Notes: a model not told the origin generated them from the sequence alone. 52,856 bases of DNA from an uncultured Collinsella sp. (GCA_900541675.1 UQKU01000011.1:1-52856); one strand, 5' to 3'. Shown: positions 33,315 to 40,885, numbered from the stretch's first letter. Made by a program: numbers and translations.

Positions 33315-33755
33315 ATGTACACAATCGGACAGGTGGCGGATATGTTCGGTCTGCCCGTTTCCACGCTGCGCTATTACGACAAGCAGGGATTGTTCCCGGA
33401 ATTGGAACGGACGTCCGGCATTCGCCGATTCGGCGATACGGAACTCGAGGCGCTTCGGGTCATCGAATGCCTGAAGAAGGCTGGAATGGAGATTAAGGAC
33501 ATCCGACTGTTCATGGAATGGTGCGCGGAGGGCCCATCGACATATCCCAAGCGCAAGGCCATGTTCGAGGAGCGAAGGGCCCACATGGAGTCGGAGATCG
33601 CAAACATGAACCGTGCGCTGGATATGTTGAAGTTCAAATGCTGGTACTACGAGCAGGCGATCCAAGATGGCAACGAGGATAGGGTGAAGGCGCTGATTCC
33701 CGACAATTTGCCGGAAGAAATCAAAGATACCTACGATAACGCCCACGCTCGATAA
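33315..33755 (+). CDS. MerR-family regulator (AdhR/NmlR-like)
   Basis: A 146-aa regulator. The winged helix-turn-helix is at residues 1-70 (YTIGQVADMFGLPVSTLRYY split as TIGQVADMFGLP and STLRYYDKQGL). It continues with a dimerisation coiled coil (KRKAMFEERRAHMESEIANM) and a short C-terminus with a single Cys (KFKCWYYEQAI). The Cys position fits redox/aldehyde-sensing members such as AdhR. The ATG follows CGGAGGGACC. It is divergent from the FMN reductase/CMD/hydrolase operon, whose promoter carries its probable operator. Confidence 0.9.
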   Translation: MYTIGQVADMFGLPVSTLRYYDKQGLFPELERTSGIRRFGDTELEALRVIECLKKAGMEIKDIRLFMEWCAEGPSTYPKRKAMFEERRAHMESEIANMNRALDMLKFKCWYYEQAIQDGNEDRVKALIPDNLPEEIKDTYDNAHAR

Positions 33756-33767
33756 TGCCGACCGATC

Positions 33768-33998
33768 TCAAGGGAATTCGGTGAGGAGTCCTCTTCGGTT
33801 AGTGATGTACTTCTTTCCCTTGATGTCGTAGCGCTTCGCCTCATAGAAGACGAAGGCGTCGCGGAGATAGGAGATATAGTGCCCGACGGTGACGTGGTTT
33901 GCGGGAACCCTGCTGTCATCGAACACGCTGGCGATGTTGTTGGGCGAGTTGAGGTTGCCGGAGTTGTCCATCATGTACTCGGCTAGCCTCTCCAACAC
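33768..33998 (-). pseudogene. DUF4143 AAA-ATPase C-terminal fragment
   Basis: A 76-codon frame reading NNIASVFDDSRVPANHVTVG, HYISYLRDAFVFYEAKRYD and IKGKKYI. This is the typical winged-helix/DUF4143 segment of the AAA_14-type ATPases. The N-terminal ATPase is absent and the frame departs from the family after KGKKYI, then stops. It is a deletion remnant. Confidence 0.7.
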
Positions 33999-34043
33999 GG
34001 TGGAGTCGGTACGTATTGCGGTCTACCCAAGCCATCGTCAGCT

Positions 34044-34094
34044 CCTTCTCGGTTTCGAAACTCGATTATTTCTAAAGTTTCGAAACCGAGAAGG
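34044..34094. repeat. 19-bp perfect inverted repeat with TTTCGAAA cores
   Basis: CCTTCTCGGTTTCGAAACT (34044-34062) and its exact complement (34076-34094) are separated by 13 bases. Each arm contains its own palindrome GTTTCGAAAC. It lies upstream (on the reverse strand) of the DUF4143 fragment and may be the old operator/promoter of that ATPase or a recombination site. Confidence 0.7.
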
Positions 34095-34170
34095 CAATGT
34101 GCACAAGGATGCATCGAGGCGCGAATCCCAGTAGCGCCATGTCAGCAGCGATGCCGGGCGCATTCGCACG

Positions 34171-34306
34171 TGCTACAATCCAACCACCAGAGATGAAAAC
34201 ACAGACCCCCTCGGGTAGTCGTGGGCGTGCGCTAGTCCGCATCAGTAACCTGCCTCCTTGGTTGTCCCTTCTCTGCATGGTCATCTACATAAAGGAGGAA
34301 CCAACC
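34171..34306 (+). ncRNA. yjdF-type riboswitch leader
   Basis: An extended -10 (TGCTACAAT, 34171-34179) starts a leader of about 120 nt before yjdF. AAAACAC, GTAG, GGGCGTGC and GCATCAGTAACC are shared with the second copy near 44.25 kb. AACC/GGTT closes a hairpin whose loop CCTCCTT is complementary to the ribosome site AAGGAGG, so translation could be masked. yjdF genes are known to carry an azaaromatic-binding riboswitch. Assignment rests on position and on the conserved blocks, not on a covariance-model match. Confidence 0.6.
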
Positions 34307-34726
34307 ATGCAGATCAGCGTGTCGTCCACCCTGACCGTATATCACGACGGTCAATTCTGGGTCGGGCTGGCGGAGCACGTCGAGGGCGGCAGATACGGCG
34401 TCGCCCGCATCGTCTTCGGCGCGGAGCCGTCCGATGAGGAGATTCTGCGATTCGTTACAAGCGAATGGGAGAAGCTCTCGTTCTTTGGTCACGATTCGAC
34501 CGAGGCGAGCAAGCCCGCGAAGAACCCCAAGCGACGCGCTCGCGAGGCGGCGAAAGCACTTAAGCAGCCGGCGATGAGCACCAAGGCGCAGCAGGCGCTC
34601 TCGAATTGGCGGGAGACGATGAAGCGGGAATCGACTCACGTAAAAAGCCAACGCCGCGCGGAAGAGGCTGATGCGCGCTTCGAGCAGAGAAAACTGAAGC
34701 GCAAGCAGAAACATCGCGGGCATTGA
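34307..34726 (+). CDS. yjdF: YjdF-family protein (DUF2992)
   Basis: A 139-aa basic protein. The N-terminal half is beta-rich (SSTLTVYHDGQFWVGLAEHV, YGVARIVFGAEPSDEEI, FVTSEWEKLSFF). The C-terminal half is a highly charged helix (KNPKRRAREAAKALKQPAMS, then RRAEEADARFEQRKLKRKQK). This is the DUF2992 layout of Bacillus YjdF, whose biochemical function is unknown. The ATG follows AAAGGAGGAA. It is preceded by a yjdF-type leader and followed by a GC hairpin. Two decayed copies of the same gene occur at 40.7 and 44.4 kb. Confidence 0.85.
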   Translation: MQISVSSTLTVYHDGQFWVGLAEHVEGGRYGVARIVFGAEPSDEEILRFVTSEWEKLSFFGHDSTEASKPAKNPKRRAREAAKALKQPAMSTKAQQALSNWRETMKRESTHVKSQRRAEEADARFEQRKLKRKQKHRGH

Positions 34727-34760
34727 TCGCCATTCGCAGCAAGGCAAACCATATACAGCA

Positions 34761-34792
34761 GCGGCGTCAGTTCCACTTGAAGCCGACGCCGC
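34761..34792 (+). terminator. hairpin after yjdF
   Basis: GCGGCGTC (34761-34768) pairs with GACGCCGC (34785-34792) around 16 bases, 34 bp beyond the yjdF stop. There is no T-run. A related hairpin follows the second yjdF copy at 44548-44581, so it travels with the gene. Confidence 0.5.
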
Positions 34793-34934
34793 GTAGACGC
34801 TGATGGTGACGGCTATGCACCGGCACGGGCGCGCCACCGCACTTCACAGCTTGTTTCTCAAGTATTTGGGACGCACACGCGGCGTTCAAAAATGCGGAGC
34901 GACTCCGCATGGCTCGAGACTGAGCCGAGGTGCC

Positions 34935-35120
34935 CTACTTCTCGCCCTCCAGCAGCCCCACGATGCGGTCGATGTCGACGGCGAAGCGGGGCCTTCCCTC
35001 GCGCTCGTAGCGGTCGAGGCGTGCTTGGCACTCGGAGACAATGCGCTTGGTGTTGCCGTCGATGATGCGCTGGGGCGTCTCGTAGTAGGCCGAACCCTCG
35101 GTCCTAAAGCGACGCTGCCC
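34935..35120 (-). pseudogene. C-terminal gene fragment, unknown family
   Basis: The reverse strand is open for 61 codons between two in-frame stops and reads GSAYYETPQRIIDGNTKRIV, then SECQARLDRYEREGRPRFAV and DIDRIVGLLEGEK. It has strong protein character, the codon bias of neighbouring genes, and no start codon or ribosome site. I do not recognise the family. It is probably the tail of a gene lost to deletion. Confidence 0.5.
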
Positions 35121-35461
35121 CTACAGGTGAGCGATACTCTACGCCTTGCGGCACCCCGTCGCCCACGGAGGTTAAACGTGCACGTAAGCCGTACTCTGAA
35201 AGCCGCGGCTTCCGGCAAGTAGTTTTTACCACGAAAACTCGCCTTAGATGCGCGTAGCTCTCAAAATAACACTCGCCGAGCCGTTACTTAACCGCCGACC
35301 TCGCTTGATGCAGAGGGCATTGGGGCAACGATAATGCGGATGAGTGCCGTGGATTCAAGTGGGCCTCGTGCCGTCCTTTCTGCGTTCATGCGCCCGTCTT
35401 CATTGCCTGAACTAAATTCCCCAAATAGAGCGTTATGGAGCGCATCGCGGCGTTACATGAA

Positions 35462-35495
35462 GAAGCCCCAGATAGCCAATTCTACCTGGGGCTTC
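35462..35495. terminator. hairpin beside the left att-like site
   Basis: GAAGCCCCAG (35462-35471) pairs perfectly with CTGGGGCTTC (35486-35495) around 14 bases. A similar hairpin occurs about 30 bp before the inner att-like copy at 40886. No strong T-run follows. Confidence 0.6.
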
Positions 35496-35540
35496 ATTGC
35501 TATTCACTACCTTTTGTGACGTGCCGTTTTAGACCCTCGG

Positions 35541-35558
35541 CTACTCCCACTCGATGGT
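35541..35558. other. att-like copy of the guaA 3' end (left boundary)
   Basis: CTACTCCCACTCGATGGT matches the reverse complement of the last codons of guaA at 44620-44637 (CTACTCCCACTCGATCGT) in 17 of 18 positions. The 3' end of guaA is a well known target for integrative elements. About 28-30 bp further on, TTGCATCCAGT is shared with the inner copy near 40.94 kb. Confidence 0.7.
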
Positions 35559-35787
35559 TCTGATTTTGCTGCCCCATCATTCTAGTTGCATCCAGTTTTC
35601 GCTGCCGTCTCTAATCGAGCGCCGCCAAGTAGCACCATGTCGTGTTTCATCGGCTTCGGGGACAAAAGCTAGGATAACTTTAAAAACTTTTTTCAAACTC
35701 AGTGGGTTGAGTTTTTGTTTTTGCCCCAAAGGGCGCGGTGGGCCGCCTTTGGAGGCTCGATAGCGCCGAAAACGCCCGTTTTGAAAC

Positions 35788-36060
35788 TCAAGCACCCTTT
35801 TGCCTGCTAGCCGCCAGCTGCAATCGTAAGTGAATCAGCGCGGGTGGCTCGCGCATCATTTGCAAAACCCCAGGTCGCAGGTCTTCGCCATCGGCGGGCA
35901 AAGTGAGTAGTCTCGGGCAGCTTGCCCATGAGTTGGCGAATTGAATGAAAGCCTGCTCGTTCAACGGCCCCTGCATCAGAGAAACCACTTGGAGCAGAAG
36001 CCAATCTGGAAGACCGAATGGACGAGCATCGAGATTCCGAAGCGTACCATCATCACGCAA
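35788..36060 (-). CDS. hypothetical protein
   Basis: A 90-codon frame starting at TTG 36060 and overlapping the end of the interrupted gene by eight bases. It reads FGLPDWLLLQVVSLMQGPLN, then EQAFIQFANSWASCPRLLTL and a Leu-rich end. Amino-acid use looks real, but there is no clear ribosome site. I do not recognise it. It is the last frame on the reverse strand of the NERD cassette, ending about 230 bp from the left island boundary. Confidence 0.4.
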   Translation of the reverse strand: MRDDGTLRNLDARPFGLPDWLLLQVVSLMQGPLNEQAFIQFANSWASCPRLLTLPADGEDLRPGVLQMMREPPALIHLRLQLAASRQKGA

Positions 36061-36562
36061 ACCCGATTCCAGCCCATTTCATGAAAGAGTCTTTACCTAG
36101 CCTGTCGAAATCCCGTTCCGATCGGTCGGGTGAATAGGTGTCGGCGTACACGTCGACCTTGGCGGACTCTTTCGAAAGCAGCTCGAGAGCTTCGTCGAGA
36201 TCACTGGCGAGCTTGCCCCCGTCGATTCCGACCTTGAAGAGGTGCGTCTCGTCATGCTTTCTGAGCGCCGATTTATCCTGTAGCAGGTAAAACCACTCGC
36301 CGTTTACCCGTTCGTAAGGGCGGTCCTCTCGCTCGAGAACGACCGGATCTCCCTCTTGAGCCTCGAGAAGCCCCCTACCCTCGATTCCAAACTTCTGCGC
36401 GAGCGACTCAAGCTGCTAAAGCAGATCGTACAGCCCCACCGCGGGCAGGAGCTCCGCCCCGTACGCCTTCTCGAGCATCGTCCGCTCGAAGCGGTCGTAT
36501 GTTTTAATTGCCTCGCCGTAAGTCAGCGTGGTCCCGATCGAGGGCATCTCATCCATCTGCAT
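36053..36562 (-). pseudogene. hypothetical protein interrupted by an in-frame amber codon
   Basis: ATG 36562, five bases after AGGAG, opens MQMDEMPSIGTTLTYGEAIK and runs 48 codons to TAG at 36418-36416. The same frame then continues for another 120 codons of clearly protein-like sequence (SLAQKFGIEGRGLLEAQEGD, VNGEWFYLLQDKSALRKHDE, KVDVYADTYSPDRSERDFD) to TGA at 36053. Either a single nonsense mutation broke a 168-aa protein or the amber is read through. The family is unknown to me. It lies 19 bp after the small membrane protein gene in the NERD cassette. Confidence 0.7.
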
Positions 36563-36581
36563 CGATTCTCCTGTCTGCCGA

Positions 36582-36878
36582 TTAGAGGCTGCTCGCCTCG
36601 CCGAGCGCTGGCGTATTCGCCGCAAAGCGCACCCCTCCAAAGGTGAGCTCGACGGGGTGTCCAGATTTGACCAAGTCGCAAAGGGCGTATATTCCATATC
36701 CCGCCACCCCGGCAATGGAAACGACGAGGCATCCGAGAAGGCCAGCCTGAGGCTCGGTGATGCCGTTCGTCGCATCGACAAGGGATTTGAGCATGCCCTG
36801 GCAATTAATGGCCTTCTCGTTCACGGCATCAATCGTCACGTCGCTTATTGCAATGGATCCCATCGTGTTTTCGGTCAT
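36582..36878 (-). CDS. small membrane protein of the NERD cassette
   Basis: A 98-aa protein with one clear membrane helix (GLLGCLVVSIAGVAGYGIYA, about residues 46-66). The N-terminal 45 residues are soluble (SIAISDVTIDAVNEKAIN) and a short beta-like tail follows (VELTFGGVRFAANTP). AAGGAG precedes the ATG by 5 bases. It sits 54 bp after the NERD protein gene and 19 bp before the interrupted gene on the same strand, suggesting one operon. No family recognised. Confidence 0.6.
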   Translation of the reverse strand: MTENTMGSIAISDVTIDAVNEKAINCQGMLKSLVDATNGITEPQAGLLGCLVVSIAGVAGYGIYALCDLVKSGHPVELTFGGVRFAANTPALGEASSL

Positions 36879-36932
36879 CCTTACTCCTTTTTGTAGTCAA
36901 TCTGTGCTTTCCGCATCCAACAGCCAGGCTCC

Positions 36933-37910
36933 TTATCCTTTCTTTGCATGCAGGAATAGCCCACCCGCGCCTATTGCCAAACCAGAGATGACAGCCGCCA
37001 CGGCGGGTACCCAGCTGGGCAATTGTGAATGTCGAGCATGGTTATCGAGTGTTGTTGAAGAATCAACTTCGTTGTGGCCAGCAGCTATTGATTTAGCAGC
37101 GTTCTTTGCAGTCTTGGCCTCGACCAGATCGAGGAAATCCTCGAGCTCGCTTTTTACACGGTTTTCGTCAAGCGGCATTGGAAACTCTGCCGCCGTCTTT
37201 CGTGCGAGGAGGACGGACTTGATGCGAACCATGTCCTCCCAAGACAGCTTCTCGTCGCATCGGTTTGCGTCTTCGATGCTGTAGACAATCTGACCGCAAC
37301 GCATCACGGGGACTCGATGGAAGAAATCGGTAACACTTGCCTCGTTATTCACGAAAAGAAGCATGCCATGCACGTCCTCTTCGCTCATGCGGCCGTCAGA
37401 AGAGAATTGAATCGCATCCCAAAGGGCATGCATCTTCTCACGCATTCGCTCACCGACGTTGTAGGAGCGAGGACCGCAGCGCAGGATTCCCCCATCGTCT
37501 ATCACGACATCGTTTCGATAGTTCTTTACCTCGATCACGTATACGCCCGAACGGGCGATTAGAACTTGATCGTATTCCTCGAACGAGCCTCCATTCGGAA
37601 GCGCGATGTTGGAAAGCAGCAGGCTATCGCCGCGAAGACATTTGAGACTCTTTGCGGCGAGAAGCTCGCCGCGCTTCCCGTTGATCAGCCCGCCTATGGT
37701 CGAACTGAGCTTCTCTAGATCCCGAATGAGGGCGGCGTAGGTGTCCTCCCCCTCCAACCCAAGGTCGTGGGCCTTGCTTCGCAGGTGGTCGATAAGGTCG
37801 TAGGTACGCAGGCTCTCGCTGTACGAGGTTTCGAAAACTCGCTCCAGAAGCAGCCCCTCAAGACTCTTGAGCCGATCGAGAATCTCCGCGTTGGTATAGG
37901 TCTTGCTCAT
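36933..37910 (-). CDS. NERD-domain nuclease-related membrane protein
   Basis: A 325-aa protein. Residues about 75-190 form a NERD domain with the restriction-like core: Gly-Lys-Arg-Gly-Glu (NGKRGELLAAKSL), Asp in FEEYDQVLIAR and the E-x-K pair in YVIEVKNY. A helical N-terminus precedes it. The C-terminus has one membrane helix (VPAVAAVISGLAIGAGGLFL). NERD proteins are predicted DNA-processing nucleases and occur in defence loci. AAGGAG lies before the ATG. It is divergent from the XRE regulator at 38038 and heads the reverse-strand cassette. Confidence 0.8.
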   Translation of the reverse strand: MSKTYTNAEILDRLKSLEGLLLERVFETSYSESLRTYDLIDHLRSKAHDLGLEGEDTYAALIRDLEKLSSTIGGLINGKRGELLAAKSLKCLRGDSLLLSNIALPNGGSFEEYDQVLIARSGVYVIEVKNYRNDVVIDDGGILRCGPRSYNVGERMREKMHALWDAIQFSSDGRMSEEDVHGMLLFVNNEASVTDFFHRVPVMRCGQIVYSIEDANRCDEKLSWEDMVRIKSVLLARKTAAEFPMPLDENRVKSELEDFLDLVEAKTAKNAAKSIAAGHNEVDSSTTLDNHARHSQLPSWVPAVAAVISGLAIGAGGLFLHAKKG

Positions 37911-37981
37911 CTAGCACTCCTTGTCTACTTGCTCTCTGCCTGTTAGTATGCCTCGATGAAAAGCAGAATGGTAGAATCGAT

Positions 37982-37999
37982 TAACGGTAATAACTGTAA
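37982..37999. promoter_or_regulatory. tandem 9-bp boxes in the divergent promoter region
   Basis: TAACGGTAA is followed directly by TAACTGTAA in the 127-bp gap between the NERD operon and the divergent XRE gene. Two matched 9-mers in this position are likely regulator sites. Confidence 0.45.
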
Positions 38000-38037
38000 A
38001 TTGAATCATGTAATAGTCACTTAGGAGGATATTGAAG

Positions 38038-38901
38038 ATGAGCGGTCCAAAGGCAGAACTTCTGCAGCAAAACGAAGTCGTGAAGTCAAGACTTAAATCG
38101 TGGCGAGACAATCTCCTTGGGCTCATGAGGGAGCGGAGCCTAACGCAGAATGGTCTCGCGGAGCTGATAAACAATCGGTTCTATGGCGAGAGCGATCAGT
38201 TTACGCAGAAGAACGTCAGCGCGTGGGTCAATGCTGGTCTTCCGGACAGGAAGGGCCATGTGCGGCCTTTTCCCAAATTCGAAATCATGCTTCAAATCGC
38301 CGCGGTGCTCGAGGTCGATCTCGGCTATCTCATAGGCGATATCGAATGCAAGACCTACAAGGCGCAGGATGCCCATGAGTACACGGGGATAGAAGAATCC
38401 GCCCTCGAGGAAGTTCGCAAAATCACGCATTTCGAACGCAAGTACCACCTCGGAGAAAGCCGGGGCTCGAACAGCGCAATGATAAGCGAAATCCTAAAAT
38501 CGCCCATCCTCCCAGAGCTTCTAGACGAGATGGCGAGCTTGGCTCAGCTTAATGACAAGAGAGACGATATAACGGAGGCCGTCGTTGCAGAATACGGGGA
38601 GGAACTCGTCAACAGGGCCCTTAGGTATTGCGACGACTTTGTCGCACCCGGACCCGACGCGCCCGAGGAAGAGCTCCATGAGGTAGAAGCGATCAACGAG
38701 GCCGTTTTCGAGTCGGCCGGGGTATCGCCTGAGGAGCGGCCGCGATTCATGGAGGCGGTGAAGGCGATTAGCAAGGCCATCGACGACTGCTACGACGAGG
38801 AAAACCGCCTGGTTCGAGACGAAAGCGCAAGTCGCTATATGGTTCAGAAAAGGTTCGGGGAAATCGTCGAGTTGATTGCGCCCTCGCGTTTTACAAAATA
38901 G
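38038..38901 (+). CDS. XRE-type regulator divergent from NERD cassette
   Basis: A 287-aa protein. Residues about 15-100 form an XRE-like helix-turn-helix (LGLMRERSLTQNGLAELINN, TQKNVSAWVNAGLP, MLQIAAVLEVDLGYLIGDI). The remaining 190 residues are acidic and helical, without a known domain. ATG 38038 is preferred, nine bases after AGGAGG; TTG 38032 is also in frame. It is transcribed away from the NERD operon, so it probably represses or tunes it. Confidence 0.78.
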   Translation: MSGPKAELLQQNEVVKSRLKSWRDNLLGLMRERSLTQNGLAELINNRFYGESDQFTQKNVSAWVNAGLPDRKGHVRPFPKFEIMLQIAAVLEVDLGYLIGDIECKTYKAQDAHEYTGIEESALEEVRKITHFERKYHLGESRGSNSAMISEILKSPILPELLDEMASLAQLNDKRDDITEAVVAEYGEELVNRALRYCDDFVAPGPDAPEEELHEVEAINEAVFESAGVSPEERPRFMEAVKAISKAIDDCYDEENRLVRDESASRYMVQKRFGEIVELIAPSRFTK

Positions 38902-39402
38902 AGCACAGGGCCCTTTAGCTTGAATTATTGCTTTTAGAGCCCCGCCACTCGTACATCCCAGCTTACCCAGACAGCCCTCCCACAATGTCCGTATCCCAAC
39001 GGATGGGTACCATTTATCCGTGTGCACCTGGGACAACGGGCTGAAAAACCTGAGCAAGGTCGCTCGCAGAACATGCAACAGCAAACACGACATAAGAGGC
39101 GAACGACAGATGCCGGACCCCGGATGACAACACCGCGGAAGACGAGCATTCCGACCACAACCGAACAACTCCAGCTACTAAGCAGGCGCCCGCATGGGCG
39201 CCTTTTACTTTTCAGAGACTTAGCTGAGGGCTAAGAAGCGCGGCTCATGGCCGTTTCATGGAGGCCCGACCGGCTCGACCCACCTCGACCCATCTCCGCT
39301 CCCGTCGAGCGCGCCAACCGCAATCAGACGGTTCAATCGTCGCGCAGACGAAAACGCACGCGGGACCGCGCGAGCGCATCGCGCGGAATGATTGGAGGGA
39401 CC
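38902..39402. other. 501-bp gap without a gene
   Basis: No coding frame with a start and ribosome site is seen. The only clear element is a terminator at 39185-39212. The part before 39403 is very GC-rich, unlike the NERD cassette, suggesting a join between segments of different origin. Confidence 0.5.
39185..39212 (+). terminator. intrinsic terminator
   Basis: GGCGCCC, loop GCAT, GGGCGCC and then TTTTACTTTT. It lies 283 bp past the XRE gene. Confidence 0.85.
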
Positions 39403-39621
39403 ATGGCGAACACGACAAAATGCGCCGCGCCCGAGGGCAACCGGGGCCGCGACGAACGGATGACGGTGTTAGAGATGCAGGAGTACATGGGAGCAAGCCG
39501 GAGCAAGGCGTACGACCTCATCTGGTCGGGAGAGATCGACTCGTACAGGCTCAGAAGCAAGCTCCTGGTGTCAAGGGCGTCAGTGGACGCCTACATCGAG
39601 TCGAGGAGCGGGAGGAAATGA
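39403..39621 (+). CDS. excisionase-type DNA-binding protein
   Basis: A 72-aa protein with an excisionase/MerR-like helix-turn-helix: MTVLEMQEYMGASRSKAYDL, IWSGEIDSYR and VSRASVDAYIES. This is the helix_turn_helix_17 pattern of element excisionases that steer an integrase toward excision. GGAGG precedes the ATG. A second, broken relative follows 78 bp downstream. No integrase is found, so the element may be immobile. Confidence 0.75.
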   Translation: MANTTKCAAPEGNRGRDERMTVLEMQEYMGASRSKAYDLIWSGEIDSYRLRSKLLVSRASVDAYIESRSGRK

Positions 39622-39699
39622 CGGCGGCGACCGCCCCGGGAGCCGCCCGCGGCCGGGCACGCGAGGGAGCCTCGAGACGAAAGGAGCTCGAGGACGACC

Positions 39700-39873
39700 A
39701 TGACCAAGAGCATTAGCGGGAGCCAGGTGAGGCTCATCGCATCGACCAACGCGATATTCGGCGCCGACGAGGCGTGCGCGATGCTGCGTATCAGCCGCGA
39801 CGCAATGTACCGGCTCGCCCCCCCCTTGCATTCACCGCCAGCGCATGCTATAAGGTTATTGATGGCTCATTAA
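39700..39873 (+). pseudogene. truncated second excisionase-like gene
   Basis: ATG 39700 follows AAGGAG. The frame reads IASTNAIFGADEACAMLRIS and RDAMYRLAP, the first part of an excisionase-type helix-turn-helix (sense helix ending in the DAMYRL recognition region). At a run of eight C (39818-39825) the sequence changes abruptly and the frame runs over the promoter and RNA unit of the DUF3800 gene to a TAA. The gene is cut by that junction. Confidence 0.6.
39826..39854 (+). promoter_or_regulatory. sigma-70 promoter for the DUF3800-associated RNA
   Basis: TTGCAT (39826-39831), a 17-bp spacer and TATAAG (39849-39854). It begins right after the junction that truncates the excisionase-like gene. 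Confidence 0.75.
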
Positions 39874-39916
39874 GCTACCTCCAAGTGCCGGGGGAGTCCC
39901 CCGGCTATTTTTTTAT
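39861..39916 (+). ncRNA. compact structured RNA upstream of DUF3800
   Basis: The predicted transcript starts near 39861 and ends in GCCGGGGG-AGT-CCCCCGGC (39887-39905) plus seven T. It is about 55 nt long, finishes 22 bp before the DUF3800 start, and contains no ORF with a ribosome site. CCTCC at 39878-39882 could pair with the hairpin's G-rich arm. Small RNA motifs preceding DUF3800 genes have been described by comparative genomics; whether this is one of them is inference. Confidence 0.6.
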
Positions 39917-39937
39917 CCATTCCATTAGGAGTCCCCA

Positions 39938-40613
39938 TTGGCCAAGGAGCTCAGCATCTTTGTCGACGAGAGCGGTGACCGCGGCGGCAAGGCTCGCTAC
40001 TATCTGCTCACGCTCGTCTTCCACAACCAGGCAGACAGCATCGCCGAAGCGGTCACGGGCCATGAGGCCAAGCTCGCCAGGGCCGACCTCCCCAACATCC
40101 CGTTCCACTCCGAGCCACTCATGAACGGGCACAAGGACTATGAGTTTCTCGGCGTCGAGCAGCGCAAGGCCATGCTCGCCTACTTCTCCTCGTTTGTCCG
40201 CAGGCTTCCCATCTCCTATACAACGCTCGTCTACCGCCGCAGCCAGTTCGAAGACCCGGCAAGGTTAATGGAGCGCATGGGGCGCGATATCTCCTCCGCC
40301 ATGGTTGAACACCTGGACTTCTTCCAAACATTCGACGACGTGAAGGTCTATTACGACAATGGCCAGGGCATCGTCAAGCAAGCGCTCGACCGCTCGGTGG
40401 GCAAGGTCCTTTCAAGGAAGGGTCGTTCGTCGACGCAAAACCTCGATGACCGACTACTGCCTCGAGCAAGTGGCGGATTATCTCTGCACCATCGAGCTCA
40501 CCTTGGTCAAGTACGAGGCCAAGGAGGACGGCGAGACGTATAACAAATTCTTCGGCGGAATTGGCTCTTTCAAGAGGAACTGGCTTAAGCAAGCCCGCAG
40601 CAAGCGGATATAG
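39938..40613 (+). pseudogene. DUF3800 protein, frameshifted
   Basis: TTG 39938, after AGGAG, opens KELSIFVDESGDRGGKARYY, the acidic RNase H-like first strand of DUF3800. It continues past HSEPLMNGHKDYEF and KVYYDNGQGIVKQALDR to about 40415. From there the family's C-terminus (KTSMTDYCLEQVADYLCTIE, KFFGGIGSFKRNWLKQ) is in the +1 frame. One small indel near 40412-40425 thus splits a protein of about 225 aa. DUF3800 proteins are thought to be nuclease-like and often sit beside small RNAs, as here. Without the C-terminal acidic residues the truncated product is probably inactive. Confidence 0.75.
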
Positions 40614-40671
40614 CTGGTCTCGCGGTTTCGCAAGGAACGATCCCCTCTTCTCCAGCGAGGAACCCGGGCGG

Positions 40672-40724
40672 CGTGTTTTGAGCAGCGAAAGCCGAAGCGC
40701 AAGCAGAAGCATCGCGGGCATTGA
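40672..40724 (+). pseudogene. yjdF 3'-end fragment
   Basis: The last codons, FEQRKPKRKQKHRGH and the stop, match the C-terminus of intact yjdF (FEQRKLKRKQKHRGH). Nothing of the rest remains; the sequence upstream is unrelated. The DNA is closer to the copy at 44.5 kb than to the intact gene (both encode Pro in RKPK). Confidence 0.75.
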
Positions 40725-40832
40725 TTGGTGCCGACATGTGCCCAGACGTGAACGGTGCTACGTCCCCTGTTCACTCCCCTGTTCACGGGGCGCGAAACCG
40801 CAAAGGTTGCGCAGAGGTTGCAAAATAAGAAA

Positions 40833-40859
40833 CCCCGACCTGTTGTCGCAGGTCGAGGG
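40833..40859. terminator. hairpin beside the inner att-like site
   Basis: CCCCGACCT pairs with AGGTCGaGGG around eight bases with one bulge. Its position, about 27 bp before the att-like copy, mirrors the hairpin before the left copy. Confidence 0.5.
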
Positions 40860-40885
40860 CTTGAAATCAACGAATATCGCTCACG

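Larger units (their letters stand above)
35121..35787. other. 667-bp gene-poor stretch with hairpin and att-like site
   Basis: No gene is visible. It contains a hairpin at 35462-35495 and the guaA-like sequence at 35541-35558. The right part is AT-richer with runs of A/T near 35690 and a GC-rich block at 35735-35760. It forms the left boundary of the island. Confidence 0.5.

Noticed and set aside
32670..33746. 358-codon version of the FMN reductase
   Set aside because: The first 178 codons are only the antisense of merR and the promoter; the flavodoxin fold starts at ATG 33209.
39403..39873. Excisionase-like genes considered as toxin-antitoxin genes
   Set aside because: The helix-turn-helix pattern and element context fit excisionases better, and no toxin-like partner is present.
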